A stretch of DNA of 64,000 bases, from NCBI RefSeq assembly GCF_018383905.1, contig NZ_JAGYWA010000004.1, positions 1 to 64,000 on the forward strand, read 5' to 3'. The position numbers and the translations under genes were made by a program. Within the stretch, counting starts at the first letter, position 1. Each line of letters begins with the position of its first letter. The DNA comes from Flavobacterium branchiicola. GTDB lineage: Bacteria; Bacteroidota; Bacteroidia; Flavobacteriales; Flavobacteriaceae. The notes below the pieces were generated by a model. It saw nothing but the letters and a program-made list of their open reading frames with translations, was not told the DNA's origin and ran no database searches. Below are positions 34,397 through 43,490 of this stretch, piece after piece.

Positions 34397-35347
34397 CTAT
34401 TTTTTCGGTGTCGGTTTTCTTGTTTTTGTAGTAATGATAACAACTCCTTTTTTTCCTTTTTCGCCATATTTAGAAGTGGCTTCCAAATCCTGAAGTATCG
34501 TGATTGTTTTAATTTCTTGTTGGTCTAAAGGTGCATACGGGCTTGTTGGATTTTTACCAAATAAATCATTTTCAGAGTAATAAATCCCGTCAATAATGTA
34601 CAAAGGTTCATCTAAGATTACCAGAGAATCTACATTTTCCGGCTGAACATTAGACAATTCTGCCTGCATCATTTTATCTCTTTTAACATCATCACTATGT
34701 GCCATTGCGTTTCCGTTTAGTACAACTAACGGACTGCTTTTTTTAGCTTTTTGTGATGCTGCGGCTGCGTATGCAACTTTTGCCGATTCTCTTTCAGGAT
34801 AACTGGAGTAACCCATTTGTGGAGTAACTTCTTTTTTTGAAAGTACTTTATCGCTTTCTTCCTCAAAAGATTCCTCTTTTACAGGCTCTGCTACAGCTTC
34901 AGTTCCAACGCTAACGGGTGCATAAGATTCTGTCTGCATATTTAGAGCAGGTTCCTGAATTGCTACACTTTCTTTATTTTTTTGGTGATTTTCTAAAATT
35001 TTAACCGCTTCTTCATTAGAAACAATTCCCGATTCAGCAGAAGGAATTGTATTTTTTTCATCTAAAACCGGTTGTGTTGCTTTTTCTTTTTCCTGAATAA
35101 CCACTTCCTGAGTTTCTGTAGCAGCTGTTTTATCTGTTTTTAGGAATTGATAACCCAACGAAATTACTAATAAAAGTGAAGCTGCAACTGCAATTTTTTT
35201 CCATAATGCAATGGTTTTTTTGTCTTCTTTTTTATCGAGTTTTTGTTCAACGCGTGACCAGACGCTTTCCATTCCCGGAAAATCTTTGGGTGCTGCATTT
35301 TCTGCCGCTTCTTTAAACTTATCGAATATTTTATCTTGATTGTCCAT
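34397..35347 (-). CDS. membrane anti-sigma-like protein with C-terminal plug modules
   Basis: 316 residues. The N-terminal cytoplasmic part (1-49, with FPGMESVWSRVEQKLDKK) is of the anti-sigma/zf-HC2-less type, followed by one membrane span (50-68), a low-complexity Glu/Val/Ser linker (70-200) and two plug-like modules. Module 1 is about 206-246 (PLVVLNG, VQPENVDSLVILD); module 2 is 247-308 (EPLYIIDGIYYSENDL, KTITILQDLEATSKYGEKG, GVVIITTK). It starts 2 nt after the ECF sigma gene, so the two are coupled. Probable role: hold the sigma factor at the membrane and sense the envelope through the plug modules. Confidence 0.75.
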   Translation of the reverse strand: MDNQDKIFDKFKEAAENAAPKDFPGMESVWSRVEQKLDKKEDKKTIALWKKIAVAASLLLVISLGYQFLKTDKTAATETQEVVIQEKEKATQPVLDEKNTIPSAESGIVSNEEAVKILENHQKNKESVAIQEPALNMQTESYAPVSVGTEAVAEPVKEESFEEESDKVLSKKEVTPQMGYSSYPERESAKVAYAAAASQKAKKSSPLVVLNGNAMAHSDDVKRDKMMQAELSNVQPENVDSLVILDEPLYIIDGIYYSENDLFGKNPTSPYAPLDQQEIKTITILQDLEATSKYGEKGKKGVVIITTKTRKPTPKK

Positions 35348-35349
35348 GA

Positions 35350-35886
35350 CTATTTTGCTTTTTGATAATACAATTTATTAACCAGTTCTTTTAGTTTGGT
35401 TTTGGCGGCATTTAATTGTGATTTTGATGTGCCTTCAGAAATATTAAGCATCGCTGCTATTTCTTTGTGACCAAAGCCTTCAATAACAAAAAGGTTAAAA
35501 ACCGTTTTGCATCCATCCGGAATATGGTTTAATAAATTGAGTAAATCTTCTTCTTCCAGAGCGCTCATTTCTTCTGTAAAAGGCTGAGAAAGCACTTTTA
35601 CATCATCAAGGTACATATTGAAATTGGTGCTTTTTCTGATGGTTGCCAAACAATGATTTACAGTAATTTTTCTGGCCCAGGCTTCAAAGGCTTTTTCTTC
35701 CTTGAGTTGGTCCAGTTTTGTAAATATGGTATAGAAAGCATCAGCAAGAGCTTCTTCAATCTCTTCTTCTTTCTTGAGGTATCGTTTGCAAACGCGATAC
35801 AATTTTGGAGCCATGTCCTCATAAACCTGACGCTGGGCATCGCGGCTCATTTTTTTGCAGCTGGAAATTAGCGTTTCGTTTATCAC
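35350..35886 (-). CDS. ECF sigma-70 factor
   Basis: 178 residues starting with GTG at 35886. Region 2 has YRVCKRYLKKEEEIEEALAD and FEAWARKITVNHCLATIRK; region 4 has LLNLLNHIPDGCKTVFNLFV and GFGHKEIAAMLNISEGTSKSQL, the helix-turn-helix for the -35 element. There is no region 1.1 or 3, as expected of ECF factors. The anti-sigma gene follows directly. Target promoters unknown. Confidence 0.93.
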   Translation of the reverse strand: MINETLISSCKKMSRDAQRQVYEDMAPKLYRVCKRYLKKEEEIEEALADAFYTIFTKLDQLKEEKAFEAWARKITVNHCLATIRKSTNFNMYLDDVKVLSQPFTEEMSALEEEDLLNLLNHIPDGCKTVFNLFVIEGFGHKEIAAMLNISEGTSKSQLNAAKTKLKELVNKLYYQKAK

Positions 35887-35967
35887 AATTTTGTTCTTTT
35901 AATTATAAAGAGTACTAAAAAGATAAAAAGGTTGGGAAGGGGGTGAAAAAAAATAATTTTTTTTTCA

Positions 35968-36149
35968 GGTTCAAAGGGGCAAAGTTACAAAGGTTTTATC
36001 GTAGAGGCGCACTGCAGTGCGTCTAACGCCAGATTATCCGCAATCTTGTCATTTCGACGTAAGGAGAAATCACACTCGGGATTCCGCAAAGAAAAGCGTC
36101 AATCCTTTGTCGATTTTCGATTGTGATTTCTCCTTACGTCGAAATGACA
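35968..36149. repeat. stack of three intergenic repeat families
   Basis: Within about 180 bp: a period-8 run TCAAAGGG GCAAAGTT ACAAAGGT (about 35970-35993); a GC-rich palindrome CGCACTGCAGTGCG (36008-36021); and a perfect 28-bp inverted repeat whose arms start TGTCATTTCGACGTAAGG (36047-36074 with 36122-36149). This region of 328 bp between the sigma gene and the next minus-strand gene contains no coding sequence. Confidence 0.8.
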
Positions 36150-36214
36150 TAAAATGCGTTAATCTTTGTAAAATCTTTGCATCATAATTTTATAACAGAG
36201 ATTTACAAAAAAAA

Positions 36215-36697
36215 CTATTTATCGTGTTCGTTTTTATTTACTGAGTTTTTATACCAGTTTTTTATTCTCTTAACCGATTCTCTATCAGTTTTTGGATTGC
36301 AATTTAAGCCTAAGTTGATTTTTGTTTTTGAAATATAAGAATCCATAAAAATTATAGCAAAACCCCCAACATCAGCATCTTCATTTAATAGGGTAGAAGA
36401 AAATATGTTCATATAACCGCAACATTTTTTTTTAGAATCTAAAATTGAAATTAAATATTCAACATCTCCCGGTTTTACCCAATTTGCTGGAAACTCTCCT
36501 GTCATTGTTATAAAGTTTAATGGTTTTTTATTATGAGCTTCGGTGAAAAGTTCAATAAAAGACTTCGGATTCAAATCTTTTGGAGACCATGTTTTGAAGT
36601 ATTCTTCTTTAGCTTTATTCTTTTTAAAATTATAAAATAAATACGAACCTGTTAAAACAATAGAAACTATCAATAATGAAAGAATTGTTTTTTTCAT
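36215..36697 (-). CDS. membrane-anchored protein of unknown function
   Basis: 160 residues with an uncleaved or cleaved N-terminal hydrophobic segment (LSLLIVSIVLTGSYLFYNF). Two adjacent Cys (KKKCCGYMN) and a third at GLNCNPK lie in the exported part. No family recognised. It is 11 nt downstream of the beta-propeller-like gene on the same strand. Confidence 0.5.
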   Translation of the reverse strand: MKKTILSLLIVSIVLTGSYLFYNFKKNKAKEEYFKTWSPKDLNPKSFIELFTEAHNKKPLNFITMTGEFPANWVKPGDVEYLISILDSKKKCCGYMNIFSSTLLNEDADVGGFAIIFMDSYISKTKINLGLNCNPKTDRESVKRIKNWYKNSVNKNEHDK

Positions 36698-36708
36698 AGA
36701 AATTGTTT

Positions 36709-37545
36709 TTACTTAACAGGCAATGTCAATTTATAAATCTTAGTTTCTAAAACTTCAGTATCATTATCTTCACAAAGCAGAAACTCGATTTTGTTGTTTT
36801 CTTTTTTGTAGAAAGTCAAACCTTCAAATTTATTGGTTGAGGTTATTTTTTGAGTGAAATCAATTTTCATGGTTTTAAGATCGATTCGGCCAATGAAACT
36901 TCCCAGGATTTCGCCATCGTCATAAGTTGATTTCGTGTCTTCGGCGGTTGAAAGGAAATAGATTTTGTCTTCAACCAAAATTGCATCGGTAAAACTGGAA
37001 CGAACACCTTTTATTTTTGGCAGTTTATAATTGGTTGCCACCAAAGCAAATTCTTCACCCAGATTTTTAGCATGAATCGTAAAAATGGTGTTTTTGTTTG
37101 AAATGCCATTTCCGCGATTGAATAAATACCAGTTTTCGCCATCAAAAATAGCACCTTCCAGATTGAAGTCTTCAGGTTTTATAGAACCGAAACTTTGCAT
37201 GACGCCATATAAATCGACTAAATTGTTTTTTTGAAGAATTGATTTACTTTTAAGATCAAATTCTATCATTTTATTTCTGTTTTCGGTTGAACCGGAACCA
37301 AAAACATAAAGTGTATCATTATGATGGGTTAAAGATTCGAAATCAGGTTTTAGGTTTTTGGGAATGTTTTGTGTCGGATTGTCAATTAATGCATGTTGAT
37401 TTAATTGCTGCTTCTGCATATTGTATTCATATAAAAACCCGCTGTTGTCGCCAATTACGTAAAGTGCATCATTATTATAAAATAATCCGGAAGCAGAACC
37501 GATTCCGATAATTTGAAATAGTATTTCTAAAGTGAATTTTTCCAT
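36709..37545 (-). CDS. beta-propeller-like protein of unknown function (DUF6929-like)
   Basis: 278 residues built of repeated beta blades with patterns such as NNDALYVIGDNSGFLYEYN, HNDTLYVFGSGS, GENWYLFNRGN and VEDKIYFLSTAEDT. The first part lacks a clear signal peptide, so it may be cytoplasmic. It resembles flavobacterial DUF6929 proteins from memory, not verified. No catalytic residues can be assigned. Confidence 0.55.
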   Translation of the reverse strand: MEKFTLEILFQIIGIGSASGLFYNNDALYVIGDNSGFLYEYNMQKQQLNQHALIDNPTQNIPKNLKPDFESLTHHNDTLYVFGSGSTENRNKMIEFDLKSKSILQKNNLVDLYGVMQSFGSIKPEDFNLEGAIFDGENWYLFNRGNGISNKNTIFTIHAKNLGEEFALVATNYKLPKIKGVRSSFTDAILVEDKIYFLSTAEDTKSTYDDGEILGSFIGRIDLKTMKIDFTQKITSTNKFEGLTFYKKENNKIEFLLCEDNDTEVLETKIYKLTLPVK

Positions 37546-37569
37546 GAAATGTTGTTTTGAAAGTCTATG

Positions 37570-38229
37570 TTATCTTGACTTTATTTTTTTTAATGTATTG
37601 TTTTTTTCTGCTCCTGATGTTGTTTTTTCGAGAATATCAACGATTAATTTACTTTTTAGATTAATGTTGTTTTTGTAATTAATGTTTACAAAGTTTCTTT
37701 CTTCTTTTTGTAAATCAAAATTATCAAATTGTTTTTCTGTTATATTTCCGTTTGTAATAAATTTTAAGTTTTGAAAACTTGAATTACTTACGGCTAGTGT
37801 ATATTTTGCTTTTTTTGACTTTTCTGTAGTTATATATTCAAATGGCTTAACAAGTTCGTTTTCAATTATAGTTTTGTTTGAGAAATAAATTTGCCAAAAA
37901 GTATCGTTTTCAAGTATAATTTTTGAGTATTCGTAGCAATAATTAATTTTAGAAAAGTAAGTCTTACTTTTTTCTTTCCAAAAAATATAGGCAGGTTCTT
38001 GGTGTAATTCATCCGTACAAGTTTCTTCATCATATATTTTAGAAGAATTATATGTTAACTCACATCCGATACAATAATTTTCATAAATACATATTGTGTC
38101 TATTTTTCTGGATTGAAGCTCTTGAATATAATTACTTACTAGATCATCTATTGTAATTTCGGGATTAGTTTGTGCATGTCCTTTAAAACCTAATAAAATG
38201 AAAATAACAACTGTAATTTTACTTATCAT
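37570..38229 (-). CDS. secreted protein of unknown function
   Basis: 219 residues with signal peptide (KITVVIFILLGFKGHAQ, cut near 20). A Cys cluster (ICIYENYCIGCELTY, ETCTDEL) sits early in the mature part. The rest is beta-rich and lysine-rich. No family recognised. Its start overlaps the upstream gene end by 11 nt, so the two are translationally linked. Confidence 0.55.
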   Translation of the reverse strand: MISKITVVIFILLGFKGHAQTNPEITIDDLVSNYIQELQSRKIDTICIYENYCIGCELTYNSSKIYDEETCTDELHQEPAYIFWKEKSKTYFSKINYCYEYSKIILENDTFWQIYFSNKTIIENELVKPFEYITTEKSKKAKYTLAVSNSSFQNLKFITNGNITEKQFDNFDLQKEERNFVNINYKNNINLKSKLIVDILEKTTSGAEKNNTLKKIKSR

Positions 38230-38716
38230 TATATTTTATTGATTTAGAATTATTAATTAATTCCATAGTCGTTTTATTTACTACTTTACTTATTTTCATT
38301 AAAGGATGCGAAACAATACATTCCGCAATACTTACATACACTAAATGATTGTCATCTGTCAAAATTTGATTATCCCGATCGGCTTGACCGGAACTATTCA
38401 TTCCGTATGTTAAATATATTGGAGTTCCTTCATTATAAAGTCTAATAGCTATTTCTACGGCTCTTTTTAGAATTACACTTTCAATGTTTTTTTCTTTTTC
38501 GACATATTCAATTCTTGAGACACATTGGTATAGCGAACAAAATTTCACATCTTTCTTTTCAGGGATAAAATTTATTATCTCTTCAATTGGTTTTAAATCT
38601 TTATAGCATTTTCCAAATACTTCAACAAATGCTTTTTCCGGATTTGTATATTCTTCATTTTGGCAGAAAACCTCATGTGTGAAAAGTAAAAAGAACACTA
38701 GAAATATATTTTTCAT
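38219..38716 (-). CDS. secreted protein of unknown function
   Basis: 165 residues from ATG 38716, chosen because it begins a clean signal peptide (MKNIFLVFFLLFTHEVFCQ); longer in-frame starts lack one. Three Cys in the mature part, including KFCSLYQCVSRIEY. No family recognised. It overlaps the next secreted-protein gene by 11 nt. Confidence 0.55.
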   Translation of the reverse strand: MKNIFLVFFLLFTHEVFCQNEEYTNPEKAFVEVFGKCYKDLKPIEEIINFIPEKKDVKFCSLYQCVSRIEYVEKEKNIESVILKRAVEIAIRLYNEGTPIYLTYGMNSSGQADRDNQILTDDNHLVYVSIAECIVSHPLMKISKVVNKTTMELINNSKSIKYNDK

Positions 38717-38856
38717 TTTAACTTTATCTTTTGATGAACATATAAATCTTCTTTCAAAGTAATTGTTTAACTCTGACAGCAATTGTAATGAATAACATCT
38801 CCAATAGCAATCGTAATTCGTAAAATTACTATATTTATATTACAAAATTTAAAAAT

Positions 38857-39738
38857 ATGAAGTCAATAGACCCGAATGATTTTAAGGTTACAGATAAAAT
38901 TAAATTAAAGAAGATTCCAACTTTATTAAACATCGATGCAGACGATGACGAAAAGGAAGCTAAGCTGGATAAAGTTCAGGCAAAGCTGAGCGACTTGCAG
39001 GATGTTATGTATTCGCACAATAAATACGGCGTTTTGATTTGTTTGCAGGGAATGGATACTTCAGGGAAAGACAGTCTGATTAGAGAAGTTTTTAAAGAAT
39101 TTAATCCGCGTGGAGTTGTGGTACACAGTTTTAAAACGCCAAATTCGACAGAACTGGAGCATGATTATTTGTGGAGACATTATATTGCATTGCCGGAAAA
39201 AGGAAAGTTTGCGATTTTTAATCGTACGCATTACGAGAATGTTTTGGTTACACGAGTGCATCCTGAATATATTTTAGGAGAGAATTTGCCGGGAATAAAT
39301 TCGGTAGATGATATTACGCCAGCTTTTTGGGAAAACAGAATTGAGCAAATCAATAATTTTGAAAAGCATATTTCGCAAAACGGAACGATTGTACTAAAGT
39401 TTTATTTGCATTTGAGCAAAGAGGAGCAAAGAGAGCGTTTGCTGCGTCGTCTGGAAGAAGAGAAACACCATTGGAAATTTTCTCCGGGAGATTTGAAAGA
39501 ACGTGAACATTGGGAGGAATATCAAAACTATTATGAGGAAGCAATTAATAAAACTTCAACTGATTATGCACCCTGGTATATTGTCCCGGCCGATGATAAA
39601 GAAATGGCCCGTTATATTGTAGCCAAAATTATCTGGGAAGAAATGCAAAAACATACCGATATTAAAGAACCCGAACTGGATGATAAAGTAAAAGCCAATA
39701 TAGAGGTCTACAAAAAGCAATTAACAAAGGAGTCTTAA
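38857..39738 (+). CDS. polyphosphate kinase 2 family protein
   Basis: 293 residues. Walker A LQGMDTSGKDS (about 65-75), the lid and Walker B region FAIFNRTHYENVLVTRVHP, and LKFYLHLSKEEQRERLLRRL match the PPK2 family. These enzymes use polyphosphate to phosphorylate nucleoside mono- or diphosphates, or the reverse. The class (I, II or III) cannot be assigned from motifs alone. A hairpin terminator overlaps its stop. Confidence 0.9.
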   Translation: MKSIDPNDFKVTDKIKLKKIPTLLNIDADDDEKEAKLDKVQAKLSDLQDVMYSHNKYGVLICLQGMDTSGKDSLIREVFKEFNPRGVVVHSFKTPNSTELEHDYLWRHYIALPEKGKFAIFNRTHYENVLVTRVHPEYILGENLPGINSVDDITPAFWENRIEQINNFEKHISQNGTIVLKFYLHLSKEEQRERLLRRLEEEKHHWKFSPGDLKEREHWEEYQNYYEEAINKTSTDYAPWYIVPADDKEMARYIVAKIIWEEMQKHTDIKEPELDDKVKANIEVYKKQLTKES

Positions 39739-39755
39739 ATAAGGCTCTTTTTTTT
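39727..39755 (+). terminator. terminator overlapping the PPK2 gene end
   Basis: GAGTCTT (39730-39736) pairs with AAGGCTC (39741-39747) using G-T wobbles, followed by a run of eight T. The stem includes the stop codon. Confidence 0.75.
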
Positions 39756-39931
39756 GCTCTAATGTTAATGTAAGTTTATGAGTATTTTGTATTACTAATT
39801 TATTGTTAATTTTTTTGCGCTTTCTGTAGTAATCGTGGTAAAAGTCTTGTTTTTTTGATAATACTCAAGTCATTTTTAGTTAAAATGATGGCGTTTACTT
39901 TGTCAAAAAATAAAAACCAATATTAAGCTAC

Positions 39932-41383
39932 ATGAAACGAATTATTTTACCTTTAATTATGCTGGGTTCGCTGGTTACATCTTGTAATAACGACTCAAAA
40001 GATGATGCTGTAACCACGAGTGTTATCTTAAAAGACCACTCTGTTACGCCAAGTTTACTAAAAGCAAAACCAGGTTTCGAAAATTTAAAAATTTATTCTC
40101 TTTTTAGTTCTGATGACGTATTTATTGAAACTCCAAAGTTTGTTTTCGGAGGATCTGCAGATGGTTCAGGTTTATTAAAAAATGCTGATGGTACGTTTAC
40201 TTTTTTGGTTAACAATGAAGACAACTTTGCTGTTTCTAGAATTACATTCGACAAAACATTTAAACCTACAAAAGGAGAATATTTGTTAAACTCAAACGGA
40301 GGAACATGGAGATTGTGTGGTGCTACAATGGCAACTCAGGCAGAACATGGTTTTGGGCCGGTTTATTTAACATGTGGAGAATCTGGTGAAGAATCACGCA
40401 CGCATGCTTTAGATCCTTATGCAAGTGCAGGCGGAGCATCTGTATCTAAAGAGTTATCAGGATTTGGACGTTTGAGTGCTGAGAATGCTTTACCATTACG
40501 TGCTACCGCTTATAAAGGAAAAACAGTAGTAGTTATCGGCGATGACGATTCCGGAACTTATGGCGGACAGGTTTTTATGTATCTATCTAATACTGTTGGT
40601 GATTTAACTGGAGGTTCTTTATACATGCTAAAAAGAAATGACGAGAACCAAAGAGAAAAAGATATGGAAGTGAGCAAAACTTATCCGGTATCTTTCGTAA
40701 AAATTGAAAACCACACTACACTTACAGGTGCTCAGATTAATGCTGCTGTAAATACTTTAAAAGCGATTAAATTTGGTCGTGTTGAAGATTTAGATTACCG
40801 TAAAGGCGGAGACGCTGCTGACCGTGAATTGTATTTTAACGCAACGGGTCAGGCTACAACGGGTACAAATGCAGATGGTTCAAGAACAAAATATGGTAGA
40901 GTTTACAGATTAAATCTTGATGTTGCTGATCCTTTAAAAGGAACTTTAGAGGTTATTCTTGATGGAGATAATCGTAGCGGAATTGCTGGTAAATTCCAGA
41001 ATCCGGATAACATTTGTGTGACTAAAAATTATGTTTATGTTCAGGAAGATGCAAACGGTTACGGTGACGAAACTCACGATGGGTATATTTATCAATACAA
41101 TATTGCTACAAAGGATTTGAAAGTTGTTGTAGAATTAGATCACCGTCGTACAGAAGCTGATGCTGCAAAATACAACGTTGGTGGCACTTCTAAATTTGGT
41201 GACTGGGAATATGGAGCATTGATTGATGTATCAGAACAGTTAGGTATTGATGATACTTTTATGTTAAGTGTTCAGCCACATACCTGGACGGGTGCAAAAT
41301 ACCTTAGCCCAGATGGAGGTACAAATCGTCCTAAAGAAAATCAGGCAAGTCAAATTTTAGTTTTAAAAGGTTTACCAAGATAA
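39932..41383 (+). CDS. PhoX-like (DUF839) lipoprotein
   Basis: 483 residues with a lipoprotein signal (LIMLGSLVTSCNND, lipid Cys about 18). PhoX-style motifs: LRATAYKGKTVVVIGDDDS, GQVFMYLSN, GRVEDLDYRKGG, FQNPDNICVTKNYVYVQEDA and GYIYQYN. PhoX is a calcium- and iron-dependent alkaline phosphatase on the cell surface. This protein is shorter than typical PhoX and uses a lipoprotein rather than a Tat signal. It is followed 96 nt later by the di-haem peroxidase gene, suggesting joint function. Phosphatase activity is not proven by motif alone. Confidence 0.7.
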   Translation: MKRIILPLIMLGSLVTSCNNDSKDDAVTTSVILKDHSVTPSLLKAKPGFENLKIYSLFSSDDVFIETPKFVFGGSADGSGLLKNADGTFTFLVNNEDNFAVSRITFDKTFKPTKGEYLLNSNGGTWRLCGATMATQAEHGFGPVYLTCGESGEESRTHALDPYASAGGASVSKELSGFGRLSAENALPLRATAYKGKTVVVIGDDDSGTYGGQVFMYLSNTVGDLTGGSLYMLKRNDENQREKDMEVSKTYPVSFVKIENHTTLTGAQINAAVNTLKAIKFGRVEDLDYRKGGDAADRELYFNATGQATTGTNADGSRTKYGRVYRLNLDVADPLKGTLEVILDGDNRSGIAGKFQNPDNICVTKNYVYVQEDANGYGDETHDGYIYQYNIATKDLKVVVELDHRRTEADAAKYNVGGTSKFGDWEYGALIDVSEQLGIDDTFMLSVQPHTWTGAKYLSPDGGTNRPKENQASQILVLKGLPR

Positions 41384-41479
41384 AATTTTTAAGTCCTTAT
41401 AAAACAGTTATCCACTATTTCAATTTGAGGTAGTGGTTTCTGCTTTTCTAAATATTCCTCTTTTAATCGTTATTACATC

Positions 41480-43255
41480 ATGAAAAAAATATATTGTTTG
41501 TTGTTTTTGATCATTTTTATTGCGTGTCAGAAAAAAAACAAACATCAGGAAGTAAATGAAATGTTTCAGGCAGATATTACTTCACTTGTTGAAAAAGTGG
41601 CCAAATTAAAATATTCAGTACAGGAAGATTCAACCGAAGCCCAAATTCAGAGGCAATTTCTGGAAGCACATCAAAATTACAAAAAGGTCGAAATGATCAG
41701 TGAGTATTATTCGCCTTCAGTTTCTAAATCTATCAACGGACCTGCAATACCGGAGTTTGAAGAAAATGACAAAATAACGGTTGACCCGGAAGGATTCCAG
41801 GTTGTTGAAGAACTGGTTTTTCCGAAGTATGACAAAAAGAATAAAAAAGAGTTAATTCAGGAATTAGGAGTTTTATCGGCCAATTTAATTCGGTTAGAAA
41901 AAGTTTCTAATACAAATGAATTAACCGATGCGCATGTTTTTGACGCCATGAGATTAGAAGTTTACAGAATTATCACTTTAGGAATCACCGGTTTTGATTC
42001 GCCTGTTGTGCTCAATTCTCTTCCCGAAGCACTGGCATCTTTAGAAACGATCGAAAAATATTATCAGGTTTATCTTCAGGATCAATCTGTTTCGAATGCT
42101 AAACAAGTACTTCAGATTTTAGAAAATGGAAAAAAATATTTAAAATCGAATACCAATTTTAATGCTTTTGATCGCGCTTATTTTATTAAGAAATTTTTAA
42201 ATCCGTTAAGTAAGGGACTTTTTAAAACGCAATCAGAATTAGGGATTCCGTTAATGAAAGAGCAAAGAGGCTTAAAAGTTACAGCACAAACTTTATTTGA
42301 TCAGGATGCTTTTGATCCTGAAGCTTTCTCTGGTTTTCCGGATTATCAAACGACATCTGAAAAAATTGCTTTAGGGAAAAAGTTATTCAATGATCCGGTT
42401 TTATCTGGAAATAACACCCGTTCATGCGCTTCTTGCCATCATGCCGAAAAGGCTTTTACTGATGGTTTAGAAACAGCAGTTGCACTAGACGGAAAATCGA
42501 TGATTCAGCGCAATACACCAACACTTACTAATATCGCTTTTCAGCGTGTATTTTTTGCAGATTCACGTGTAAGTTATTTAGAAGATCAGGCAGTTGCAGT
42601 TATTAAAAATGAAAACGAAATGCACGGCTCTCTGGAGAAATCAGCTTTGGCGATTCAGAAAAATGCTGAGTATGTAAAAGAATTTAAGAAAGCTTTTCCA
42701 AAAGGAGAAATAAACGAGTTTGCAATCAAAAATGCTTTGGCATCTTATATACGTTCGTTAAGTCAGTACGATTCTAAATTTGATCGCTTTATGCAAAACA
42801 AAACTACGTTTACCGCTGATGAAAAAGCTGGATTTAATTTATTTGCAGGAAAAGGAAAATGTGCGACTTGCCATTTTATTCCATTAACTAACGGAACTGT
42901 TCCGCCAAACTTTGACAGATCTGAAAGTGAAATTCTGGGTGTTCCAAACAAAAACAAAAAGCTTGACGGAGATTTAGGGAAATTTGTGATTACGCAAGCA
43001 GCCATTCATAAGCATTCTTTTAAAACGCCAACAATTAGAAATATTGAACTTACTGGTCCGTATATGCATAATGGTGTTTATAAAACTTTAGAAGAAGTAA
43101 TTGATTTTTATAATGAAGGTGGAGGTTTAGGCAAAGGATTTGATGTTCCGAACCAGACTTTACCGGAAGACAAACTGAATTTATCAGATCTCGAGAAAAA
43201 ACAATTAATAGCTTTTATGAAAGCTTTGACGGATAAAAAGTACTCGGATATGTAA
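41480..43255 (+). CDS. di-haem cytochrome c peroxidase with imelysin-like N-terminal domain
   Basis: 591 residues, lipoprotein signal ending IIFIAC (Cys about 16). The N-terminal 250 residues resemble imelysin/EfeO-type helical domains (GPAIPEFEEND, EGFQVVEELVFPKYD). From about 285 it is MauG/cytochrome c peroxidase-like with two haem motifs, CASCH (about 312) and CATCH (about 454), plus TPTLTNIAFQ and TPTIRNIELTGPYMHNG. It should act in the periplasm or at the surface as a peroxidase or electron-transfer protein. The fusion is about 250 residues longer than a simple CcpA. It is paired with the PhoX-like gene. Confidence 0.8.
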   Translation: MKKIYCLLFLIIFIACQKKNKHQEVNEMFQADITSLVEKVAKLKYSVQEDSTEAQIQRQFLEAHQNYKKVEMISEYYSPSVSKSINGPAIPEFEENDKITVDPEGFQVVEELVFPKYDKKNKKELIQELGVLSANLIRLEKVSNTNELTDAHVFDAMRLEVYRIITLGITGFDSPVVLNSLPEALASLETIEKYYQVYLQDQSVSNAKQVLQILENGKKYLKSNTNFNAFDRAYFIKKFLNPLSKGLFKTQSELGIPLMKEQRGLKVTAQTLFDQDAFDPEAFSGFPDYQTTSEKIALGKKLFNDPVLSGNNTRSCASCHHAEKAFTDGLETAVALDGKSMIQRNTPTLTNIAFQRVFFADSRVSYLEDQAVAVIKNENEMHGSLEKSALAIQKNAEYVKEFKKAFPKGEINEFAIKNALASYIRSLSQYDSKFDRFMQNKTTFTADEKAGFNLFAGKGKCATCHFIPLTNGTVPPNFDRSESEILGVPNKNKKLDGDLGKFVITQAAIHKHSFKTPTIRNIELTGPYMHNGVYKTLEEVIDFYNEGGGLGKGFDVPNQTLPEDKLNLSDLEKKQLIAFMKALTDKKYSDM

Positions 43256-43289
43256 TTAGAAAATTAGCGAATTAGAAAATTAGATAATT
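43254..43289. repeat. octamer tandem repeat (AATTAGNN unit)
   Basis: AATTAGAA AATTAGCG AATTAGAA AATTAGAT AATT: four and a half 8-bp units starting inside the peroxidase stop codon. No inverted arm is present. Confidence 0.75.
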
Positions 43290-43294
43290 TTTAG

Positions 43295-43329
43295 AACCCG
43301 ACAGGTTTTTAAGACTTGTTGGGTTTTAT
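43295..43329 (+). terminator. terminator after the peroxidase gene
   Basis: AACCCGACAGGT (43295-43306) pairs with ACTTGTTGGGTT (43314-43325) using two G-T pairs, then TTTATT. The same AACCCGACAG stem recurs at 47365-47394. Confidence 0.75.
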
Positions 43330-43490
43330 TGTATATAAAAGATCTTTTACGTTATTTTCAAACCCATTTTTTTTTTCATAAACAATTTTGTAAATCCCGT
43401 TGGTCAAAACAAAAATGTAGTTCATCAAACTAATTTTAGTAGTCATTATGGTTTGTGCTCCTTTGCATCAAATTAATAAAAACTATTATC

